Shown in pieces: positions 7,039 to 13,739 of a stretch of 13,739 nucleotides of DNA (its first letter is position 1; the number at the start of each line of letters is the position of its first letter). Origin of the DNA: Cyclostephanos tholiformis (lineage: Eukaryota > Bacillariophyta > Thalassiosirophyceae > Thalassiosirales > Thalassiosiraceae). The position numbers and the translations under genes were made by a program. The notes below the pieces were generated by a model. The model searched no databases, was not told the origin of the DNA, and was given only the letters and a program-made list of their open reading frames with translations. Where the stretch lies: assembly GCA_036939975.1 (NCBI GenBank), contig JALLPB010000673.1:1-13739 (forward strand), in the 5' to 3' direction.

Positions 7039-7766
7039 TTTTCAAGGTGATCTCCCCCTCACACGAATTCAACTGCTGAATCCAAACATAGCTCTTGAAA
7101 GCCATGTAGAGCTCCTTGAAAGAACATTGTGGCACATCCCCTTAACCCCAACCTTCAACAGAGAAATGCCAATATGGTTTTTATTGACTTAACAACAGAT
7201 TGTTACTGGGTGAGGCCCTATGCCATCATATTCCTTCTTTACTTTTGCTGCTACCTGATAACTTGATAATCCGCTGAGTATATTTTTTGCTTGTGCATAC
7301 CCCTTCATTGCCCTTTTCACAGCATGCTTTGATAAGTCCCATTTGGCAAGCTTATTGATCCACACCTTCTGCATTGCTCAAGAATTCTTCTTATCAACTT
7401 GACCTTTGGCTTTGACCTCATTGACAACAGTAAACCACCGGGTGTTGGGGCATCGATGGAGGTGATAAAGACAATTCTTGGCTAGTTGTCATTGTGATGG
7501 CAGTTGTTGTCTCATTCATCAGTGGAGACACAGTTGACAACCCAGCTGTCAACAAGTCCACTATATTGGGATGGAAGGCCTTTTTTTGCCACCAGTGGCC
7601 TCTCATAGATGTGTTGGACCACAATCTGGTTCACCAGGTTCTGACTAACAGCCACAGTGAATTTTGATACTACCATTGCCACAAGAATGTGAGCATCTGG
7701 GCACCACAATTTGAATGTGGCGGCTTTTCCAATGTACTGATCCACCTGCCCACCCCTTCCTGACAT
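7039..7766 (-). pseudogene. Repeat-family gene remnant cut by the Harbinger element
   Basis: The minus strand reads as coding in shifted frames. One part, 7766-7512, holds GRGGQVDQYIGKAATFK, WCPDAHILVAM, SQNLVNQIVVQH and YERPLVAKKG. A second, about 7445-7160, holds FTVVNEVKAKGQVDKKN, MQKVWINKLAKWDLSK, LSSYQVAAKVKKEY and GIGPHPVTI. A third, about 7150-7039, holds GDVPQCSFKELYMAFK and QQLNSCEGEI. The middle part looks like a helix-turn-helix-type DNA-binding region: basic, with a GLSSYQVA helix and a following GPHPVTI turn. Similar sequences are, to my recollection, frequent in diatom genomes, but I know no name for the family. The coding sense runs up to the right terminal repeat of the Harbinger element, which therefore interrupted it. 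I do not see a convincing continuation left of 4360. Sequence just before 7766 ends in a CCTAG acceptor-like site, so that start may be a second exon. Confidence 0.5.
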
Positions 7767-7961
7767 CCTAGGGAATTAGGGAAGAATTTTAATCAATGGG
7801 AATCACGGGTTTATTTTCAATCGATGAGATATTGTTGATTTAACACTTGCACAATGAGAGTTGGGCAAGAAGAATGTTGGAACATAGGCATGTCATATAT
7901 CAAACAAATTGGAAGCAGGTGCTTTAAAAGACTGGATACTAGTTGGGGGTATTAGATTGAG

Positions 7962-8422
7962 TTAGAAAGTATTTAACGCTGATTTACTAATGTTAGCGCT
8001 AACCATTGGTGGTTGATGATTGTCAGGAAAACCTCCTTGCATTAGCTCATAGTACAAGCCTACGCTTAGGTGTAAATGTGTACATGAGAATATCATATCT
8101 TTTTCTACTCCAACTCTGAAGGTGGCATCAGCCAACTCAACAAGGTCATGACAATTCTCCCTTCTCATTGTATTTGTTAATTACTGGGCTAGGTTTCTCA
8201 TTCAAATCAACACTAGCTTTCTTGTTGCCATCTCTTGTTCAAACATTTGATGTTGTTCAAAAATGCATTGGCTTGATACCAAATATCCACATTGAGGCTC
8301 AAGGCTCTCACACTTGTGTGGTTGAAAATAGATGAGCATGCAGAATGCACAATATCACAATGCTTCGAACCCTGATTGTTTCTTGTGTTTGACCAACCAT
8401 CAAACCTTTTGCACTTCTCACC
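7962..8422 (-). pseudogene. Upstream coding remnant on minus strand
   Basis: Two open stretches lie upstream of, and possibly belong to, the gene remnant at 7039-7766. The frame 8422-8216 is open for 69 codons and reads protein-like: CKRFDGWSNTRNNQGSKHCD, HSACSSIFNHTSVRALSLNV, then IWYQANAFLNNIKC. It stops at 8215-8213. The frame 8168-7962 is open from ATG for 68 codons (ENCHDLVELADATFRVGVEK) and, near 7998, has ATG followed by GTTAGC, a possible splice donor. I recognise no family. The evidence is composition and length of the open frames only. Confidence 0.35.
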
Positions 8423-8585
8423 TCAACCAAAGACCTAGCATCCTCCACCAAAATCATCAACAGCCAGCAGGTAAATTGATTGGATTACTTCTGTCTTTGT
8501 TTGCTTGAAGGCGCCGTTTTTTTTGCCACAACATCTTGTTCAATTCTTTTGCATTGTAGCATCTGGACAAAGACTACCACCAAGG

Positions 8586-8815
8586 GGAAAGATTACAATG
8601 GCCCTTGTGGTTGAAGTTCACTGTGTGAGACAAAGTACAAAGTCTTCTGACTTCTGACTGGGGGCAAGATTGAGACCATTGTGATCAAAGTCCACTGTGC
8701 AAGACAAAATCCTCTGACAAGGAGCAAGATTGAGGCCCTAGTGGTCAAAGTCTGCTGTGCAAAACATTGTCATCCTCTGATGAGTGTCAAGATTGAGGCT
8801 GTTGTGAATAATTAG
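8586..8815. repeat. Minisatellite, about 60-bp period, 3-4 diverged copies
   Basis: The core (G)CAAGATTGAG, then TGGTCAAAGTC-like DNA, then TGCTGTGCAA(G/A)ACA and CCTCTGA, recurs. The clearest starts are at 8664, 8724 and 8787, giving periods of 60 and 63 bp. A more diverged first copy begins near 8586 (GAAAGATTACAATGGCCC). No open frame spans the array. Adjacent DNA (7767-7961, 8423-8585 and 8816-9099) shows nothing I can assign. Confidence 0.7.
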
Positions 8816-9199
8816 CTTCCAAGGTTAGTATCCTTGGCTCAAAAATCCATTTACTTGAGGCAGGATGAGAAACCCACATGCCAATGATGAATTCCTTTAT
8901 TTTATGTTATTTTATTTTCTTCATTGATGACCAAAATGGAAACCATCTCTCCCATTGCTCATTTGTGAACATATTCACATGTCTATGGTCCATTGATCCC
9001 AAACTTCTTGGTAATCTATTTAGGTTGGCCCACTTTACAAAAAGGCAAAACCATGATGACAATGTCAAGGTCCAGATGACCCACTTAGGAATGGGATAAG
9101 AATTCTGGGCAAAAGCGGTAGATCGTGCAACAGCAAACACAGTTGACTGTTATGTCCCAGGCAGCCAAGCTCACTGAATTCAACTAGACCACATTTTTC

Positions 9200-10240
9200 A
9201 GCACTCACCATTGCTCCCCATCAGTACAATGTATGGCCCCAGGGGGATCATGACCTCTGTCTCCTCAGATAAAGGCCCTCGCAGGCTACATGGTCCAAGA
9301 CAACTCTGCAACCAAAGGTGCCACAAGCCTTGTCAACAAAACAAACTCCATCAATCTTTTATCATTTCTCTCTCAGAAGAATGCTTGCCTTATCACCCAA
9401 GAGAAGAACAAGGACCTGATCACAAAGACCAAGAACATCCACAATGTTCTTAATGCTCACAAGACAAAGACAATCACCTCCATCTCTAGGATTGACACCA
9501 TGATAAACATGTCTGACCTCTCAGTGCTGTGCATTAACATGAACACAGTCATCATAGCTATCATTATGGATGATGTCAACAACTTGCCCCCCCCTCTTCC
9601 GCCAATCATCTACACCAACTGAGATGAGTGGTACACTAGCAATGGAGGCAATATACTCTGCCTACATTAGGGTTGCTACAAATTCCTTGAGAAGACCTTC
9701 AATCACTCTTCAGACTTTGCCATGAGCTTTGGATGTCAACATCATTATAGACAGCTGTTCCCATGATGAGCTCAACACCACAGCACTCTTCAAAGCTGTC
9801 AAAGTAATGAAAGCTTTCATCAATCAGATTGACCAATTCCAATCCCTTTCTTCCCTTATCACAATCCGCCTGGGCATGATTCTCAAGTATTTCACCAATG
9901 CATTCAACAACAGTAATGTTTGCCCCCCAGTGGCACCAAAAGGCACTTCTGCCTGCCTGAGGCTGTGAGTGCAAAGTGCAATGCCAACACCCTTGATAAA
10001 GCCAGGGCTGCAGCCAACCAGCATCACTGCACTGACTTCATCTGCAAGGGTAGGGAGTGCAAGAATGCCAACTGTTCCTTTGCTCTCCCTTGCAAGGTTA
10101 CCAATCTCAACAAAGATAGGGTTCATGACATCTGTGAATGGCTCTATGAGGGGCATTTTATGAAGCTCAAAAACTTCCCCAGTGAGTTCAAGGTGATTAT
10201 GGGGGGCAAGGGTGGCCCTGGTACCAGAAAGAAAGATTAG
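9200..10240 (+). pseudogene. Gag-like ORF of the DIRS-like element, frameshifted
   Basis: Segment one, open from an ATG at 9290 to a stop at 9622, is Asn/Thr/Ser/Lys-rich (SATKGATSLVNKTNSINLLS, ITKTKNIHNVL) with a hydrophobic Pro-rich end. The same frame continues past the stop (WYTSNGGNI, GCYKFLEKTFNHSSDFA). Segment two, 9729-9922, reads IIIDSCSHDELNTTALFKAV and SLITIRLGMILKYFTNAF. A one-base shift in a C6 run at 9923-9928 leads into segment three, to the stop at 10240: PSGTKRHFCLPEAV, a Cys-rich patch (CTDFICKGRECKNANCSF) and a basic end (GGPGTRKKD). The Cys patch may bind zinc and nucleic acid, as gag proteins do. The assignment rests on position before the reverse transcriptase and on composition, not on recognised gag homology. 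Confidence 0.5.
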
Positions 10241-10360
10241 TCTTGATTTTGCCTCTCATTAAAGTTCCCTACTTTGTTGACATCTCAACATATATCTGCA
10301 TTTTGCACACTTGTTAGATCCGGGACCCTTGTCCTCTCAGAAAATGAAGCACAACCCATC

Positions 10361-10378
10361 TTGAAAGTATACTTTCAA
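10361..10378. promoter_or_regulatory. 18-bp perfect palindrome before an ORF
   Basis: TTGAAAGTATACTTTCAA is a perfect inverted repeat with 9-bp arms and no loop. It ends 7 bp before the ATG at 10386. A dimeric binding site or a leftover of an element junction are both possible; no function is shown. Confidence 0.45.
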
Positions 10379-10385
10379 AATAAAA

Positions 10386-10682
10386 ATGAGCAATAAACTG
10401 TATGAATTACTTGTCATTGGTAAAACCTCCAAGTCACACAATACTAAGTCTTCAGAGATTACCGACTCTGCTTCCAACACTGGTTCCGTCAGCATGACTG
10501 TGATTAGTCTTCTGCAACCTGCCCAAAATGGACTAGCCACCGTAAGCTTGCCTTGCCCCACTATGGCCTTGAAAGGGATGCACAAACTTCAGATACTGCA
10601 AGAATACAATGAGAAATATGGCTCATCAAAGACAAAACGTAAGCACACCACCCAGCTGACTGTTTCTTCTGACAGGAAATGA
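10386..10682 (+). CDS. Hypothetical 98-aa ORF inside DIRS-like element
   Basis: The frame is open from a true ATG at 10386 to TGA at 10680-10682. The peptide is Ser/Thr/Lys-rich (TSKSHNTKSSEITDSASNTG) with a basic end (KYGSSKTKRKHTTQL). No domain is recognised. It lies between the gag-like remnant and the reverse transcriptase remnant, so it may be part of the gag-to-polymerase linker or the N-terminus of the polyprotein. It could also be an accidental open frame. Confidence 0.3.
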   Translation: MSNKLYELLVIGKTSKSHNTKSSEITDSASNTGSVSMTVISLLQPAQNGLATVSLPCPTMALKGMHKLQILQEYNEKYGSSKTKRKHTTQLTVSSDRK

Positions 10683-10691
10683 ATGTGACCT

Positions 10692-12032
10692 TTGCTTGAC
10701 AAGTATTACAGAGTGGATCTGGTAATCTACTACAATATTATTGCAACTGTGCTCCAGAAACATGGTTCCTCACTTAAACTGCAAGACTTGTTGCACCTAA
10801 CGCTTGCAAACAAGTACTTCAATGAGATGATCCCAAAGGTGAACCACTGGCTTGCTCTAGATTTCTCCACCCTTTGCATTTGGTGGTATGCATACAAATC
10901 CCAAGTCTCCATTGACCCATACAGTATAAAAATGGCAAATGTGACCATGATACATTTCAGGCTTGTCCAGGTAAACTCGTCCATTGGATGGGTGGTGAAT
11001 ACTCCGGCCAAACATGAGATTTCAAACATTGGGAAGAAAACGTATCCCAACCAACAATTATGACAGCAACTACATGTGCCATGAACTATGGCATACTTGA
11101 TGCACACAGCAACCAAATCCCTCTCCAAGCAAGAATATGTGTTGATGATCCCCCGGCACTGGACACTGGCAGTGGACAGAGAGAACATAAAGCTTACTAG
11201 CAGCACTGATTTGAGGCTATTTTCAACATTATGGGCAAACCCCATCTACTATAGTCCACCAGCAATAGACAAATGGTTGGAACAACTGACAATTGGACTG
11301 CAACAAGTCATGCTTGGTCTAATGGTCAACACCAACAGAATGATGGTGGCCACCTCCACACATTACCATTACATCTCACGGTGCTTAACCTCATCAACTC
11401 AACATGGCACACCAACCAGCATAGCTTCACAGTAATAGAAGCACAATAAACCCTCACCGGCAAACTGGGCCTAATTGCCAAAGGCATGCCCTGGGTGTTC
11501 CATCTTCTGATGCATCTATATGCATCAATAGCCTTTGTCCTTGGAAACAACAGGACATTCCTTGAAACTCATCAAGAGAGTTCCATGAGATTGTCCTCTC
11601 ACTCTATGCATGGGACATAGATTGGAAGCTGTCTTGTGAGGTTCTTCTGCTTGCTACTGATCAACTTACCACTAGGCATCAACTCACAATGGATTGTGAC
11701 TGGCAAGAGCAAGATAACTGATGGCATTTCTTGCATTTAACACTCTATGTTGTCCACCCAACAGTAACCCCCCTTACTTTGATCACTCCGGGTTACCACA
11801 GACGTACTCATAGCTGGCACATTGTGCCTATTTCCAGCCAGAGCCCAAGCTGCTCTTGCTCATTTTTGAGATCATCTTGACCAAGAAGTCACTGGATCAC
11901 AGTGCCATAAAGATATTGAGACAGCAGCCACTTGGCAGGCTCACCACTACATCAAGTGGACAAATGAGTTTGGCATCCCAGATCCCTGTGAGCCCAGCCC
12001 TGAACATGCCTACCTTGTGGCATGCTAACTAA
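10692..12032 (+). pseudogene. Reverse transcriptase / RNase H region, deleted and frameshifted
   Basis: First, 10692-11063 is open and reads LANKYFNEMIPKVNHWLALD, then SIDPYSIKMANVTMIHF; the frame beside it has WMGGEYSG at about 10985. This is the linker and N-terminal part. Next, at 11138-11149, RICVDD holds a CVDD box in the place of the catalytic YxDD of reverse transcriptase (Tyr replaced by Cys), followed by FEAIFNIMGKP. Then AIDKWLEQLTIGLQQVMLGL and NTNRMMV appear in a shifted frame, and NLINSTWH, LTGKLGLIAKGMPWVFHLL and HLYASIA back in the first frame (11492-11533). A block with PLGINSQWIV and ITDGIS (11669-11740) fits the end of an RNase H domain. Coding resumes in another frame at 11814-12032 (CAYFQPEPKLLLLIFEIILT, LRQQPLGRLTTTSSGQ). 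The palm and finger motifs that should precede the DD box do not fit in the space left, so an internal deletion is inferred. Confidence 0.7.
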
Positions 12033-12846
12033 AGTCATTGCAAGAAGATGGAAACATCAACAGCAAGACATACCTGCATTCTGACACTGTTAATGCCATG
12101 TCAGAGCAGTGAATGCCCTCATCAAGCTTTGAGATTTCCCCAGGCCCATTGATACAACTGACCCCGACAACATTGGTGGCAACATAATCACTAACCTCTC
12201 CAAGGAAGAGAATGTCACCCTCTTGAAGCAAAGATATTTGCTGAGCTTCAAGGAATGGCACTGAAATCCAAGTCAGACAATTCCAAGACTAGCTTGCTCC
12301 TGGATATGACCACACATGCCCAATATGTTGGCCCGAGTGTCAGTGAATTTGCTGAAATGAAGCATGACACCATGGACTTCTTTGTGAACAATGTCTTGGC
12401 CAATCACCTACCATGTCCTACAACCTCACCAGGATCAGAATTGCAATCCTATTCAGGACAGCAGACAAATCTGCATACCCCACCAAAACAGATGCAGAAC
12501 TGTTGCTTTATTCAGCTCATTCATTTCAAGTGTGGGCCTGCATTCTCCTCAACAAGGTTGGCAAAAATCCATCATTTATCCAGAAGTGCTTGCAATGGCT
12601 GGGGAACTCATTCTCATGATGTTCTGTGACACTTTGGTAATTCAGGATCAACACATATCAGCATTATCACATGCCTCAAATGATATACCTGATATCTTAT
12701 TGGACACATTAGCTCACTCTATGCTATTATGTATTAACACTACAATATTTTCAACTCAATTCATGCCATATCTAGCCAAAGGTCCACAACTAACCGAAAG
12801 CCCCCCCCATCAGATTGACTGCTTCTTCACTGCATCATCAGATTGA
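12033..12846 (+). pseudogene. Tyrosine recombinase, decayed
   Basis: The segment 12413-12619 reads AYPTKTDAELLLYSAHSFQV, WACILLNKVGKNPSFIQ and KCLQWLGNSF. This matches the C-terminal catalytic part of tyrosine recombinases, where HxLR, then an RLRW-like box, then a nucleophile Tyr are expected. Here the HxxR Arg is Gln (CAA at 12527-12529) and the RLRW box reads CLQW (TGC at 12587, CAA at 12593). Coding then shifts frame at about 12612 into DTLVIQDQHISALSHASNDI and runs to a stop at 12846. The Tyr nucleophile is not seen. Upstream, 12040-12260 holds scattered coding-like pieces (EDGNINSKTYLHSDTVNAMS, NLSKEENVTLLKQRYLLS) in shifted frames. The enzyme would have inserted the retrotransposon DNA copy; this copy cannot. 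Confidence 0.68.
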
Positions 12847-12959
12847 CAAACAGTCAAGACCTCCAACAAAACCTTGTGTGTGCTTACCATGTATTGGGTC
12901 AAATTCCTCTGTAAATAAATAATTGAGCAAAAAAAGCCACACATTGCAAGTCTATGATG

Positions 12960-13206
12960 CATAGCAAATGTCTCAATGGGACATTGCCTTCCTCGTTAAT
13001 CTCCACTTCTACCATCCCTTGCTTGACATATTCTTGGCAAATTGATCCTTGATTTCCTCTTCATACTTGCTGTGGGACCCATCCTCATGCCACCCAGGAA
13101 AATTCAACACACGATGCAAATACTCGATGGAGAAAATGTTTCCTATTGCCACCATGGTGAGCCTCTCACCCTCAATCCATCTGATCCTGGTTGGGCTCTT
13201 GTCACC
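12960..13206 (-). pseudogene. Short coding-like remnant of unknown family
   Basis: On the minus strand 13206-13012 is open for 65 codons, with an ATG at residue 18 in a good context (ACCATGG). It reads protein-like: TRIRWIEGERLTMVAIGNIF, SIEYLHRVLNFPGWHEDGSH, KYEEEIKDQFAKNM. It ends in a TAG at 13011-13009. A neighbouring frame continues with YVKQGMVEVEINEEGNVPL, so a single frameshift may have broken a longer gene. A stop lies immediately upstream of codon 1. No family is recognised; a mobile-element origin is likely from context. Confidence 0.3.
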
Positions 13207-13593
13207 TTAATAGCTTAACAGCTATGAGGGTTCAGAAGGGAACATAAAACTCCAATCCCAAAGCTTTTTGACATAGGAATCAGTACAAAATGGATAAAAA
13301 ACACAAACACAACCACAACCACAACCATCCCCACCAAGGCAAGCTTCTGTCCCCTCCAGCAACGTGGATATTTTATTAAAAGACCATCCAGTGCAAACGC
13401 AATGTAGACAAGAGGTGGGCAAGGGCATGGTTGAAGCAATTTAACTAAATTGCTTTACTGACAGAGTAATTAACTAATATTTAACTACTCTATTATTTAC
13501 GATTGACTAAAATGTAAGTAACTTAATGGCAATTTTGACAACCATGCCACCAAGGGGATAGGGCACAAAGCACATCAACCCATGGAGCATATT

Positions 13594-13624
13594 GGTGGCT
13601 TTGTGTGAAGCCCTAAAAGCCACC
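13594..13624. repeat. Inverted repeat, 9-bp stem and 13-nt loop
   Basis: GGTGGCTTT at 13594-13602 pairs perfectly with AAAGCCACC at 13616-13624. It could fold in RNA or DNA. No neighbouring gene gives it a role. Confidence 0.45.
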
Positions 13625-13739
13625 ACCAGACTGCGTTGCCTCGGGTGGACGAGAGTAAAGCAACAATAAACTAAAGATGAGTGGTAATTGTGAGCTTAGA
13701 GTACTGGTAAAGATTATCTACTTATAATCTTGGGAGAGA

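Larger units (their letters stand above)
9100..12846 (+). mobile_element. DIRS-like tyrosine-recombinase retrotransposon, decayed
   Basis: Coding remnants on + appear in the order gag-like protein, reverse transcriptase, RNase H-like block, tyrosine recombinase. That order is diagnostic of DIRS-type retrotransposons, which use a tyrosine recombinase rather than an integrase. Every part is frameshifted or contains stops. The reverse transcriptase core (fingers and palm before the catalytic box) is largely deleted. I could not find the split or inverted terminal repeats expected of the class, so the ends given here only bracket the coding remnants. The DNA is CpG-poor, TG/CA-rich and old. Confidence 0.72.
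12847..13739. other. Right-end region, mostly unassigned
   Basis: Apart from one short coding-like frame on the minus strand, I see nothing assignable. An A/C-rich tract (CACAAACACAACCACAACC) lies at about 13300-13325, and AT-rich DNA with repeated TAACTAA-like words at about 13440-13530. Confidence 0.5.

Noticed and set aside
8586..8815. Repeats of about 60 bp considered as a CRISPR array
   Set aside because: Copies are diverged and contiguous with no constant repeat and variable spacer, and the window is eukaryotic.
13215..13439. Hydrophobic frame on the minus strand with a poly-Val run resembling a membrane segment
   Set aside because: The run is simply the complement of the CAACCA low-complexity tract, and no domain or gene context supports it.

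Overview
The window is eukaryotic and is made almost entirely of transposable elements. Evidence for a eukaryote is a clean 68-nt GT-AG intron in an intact transposase gene, and the presence of pogo-like, PIF/Harbinger and DIRS-like (tyrosine-recombinase) elements. The mix of families, the short intron and the GC-rich CGA/ACG triplet DNA at the left suggest a stramenopile alga, most likely a diatom. That host call is an inference from family recognition, not from a host marker gene. I see no clear host housekeeping gene, rRNA, tRNA or CRISPR array.

Layout. 1-760: GC- and CpG-rich low-complexity triplet DNA with no supportable gene. 760-1219: intergenic DNA with two short tandem duplications. 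1220-1885 (+): an intact 221-aa protein with an N-terminal zinc ribbon and a conserved-looking C-terminal domain of unknown function. 2302-3722 (-): an intact pogo/Tigger-type DDE transposase (450 aa, one intron) with all three catalytic Asp residues. These two genes converge and are both undamaged, so they may form one young two-gene element, although I could not find its terminal repeats.

4360-7035: a complete but dead PIF/Harbinger element with a 37-bp terminal inverted repeat (33 matches). It carries a transposase pseudogene on + and a convergent Myb/SANT-like (DUF6818-type) partner pseudogene on -. It sits flush against the coding remnant of another repeat-family gene on - (about 7039-7766, with a related open stretch at 8216-8422). 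8586-8815 is a minisatellite of about 60 bp period.

9100-12846 (+): a decayed DIRS-like retrotransposon in the order gag-like, reverse transcriptase, RNase H, tyrosine recombinase, broken by frameshifts and deletions. 12847-13739 holds one short coding-like remnant on - and is otherwise featureless.

The window has two compartments. Left of about 3.8 kb it is CpG-rich and its transposon genes are intact. Right of about 4.3 kb it is CpG-poor, every gene is broken, and many of the lesions are CGA-to-TGA stops or Arg-to-Gln/Cys changes. That pattern is what deamination of methylated CpG would leave.
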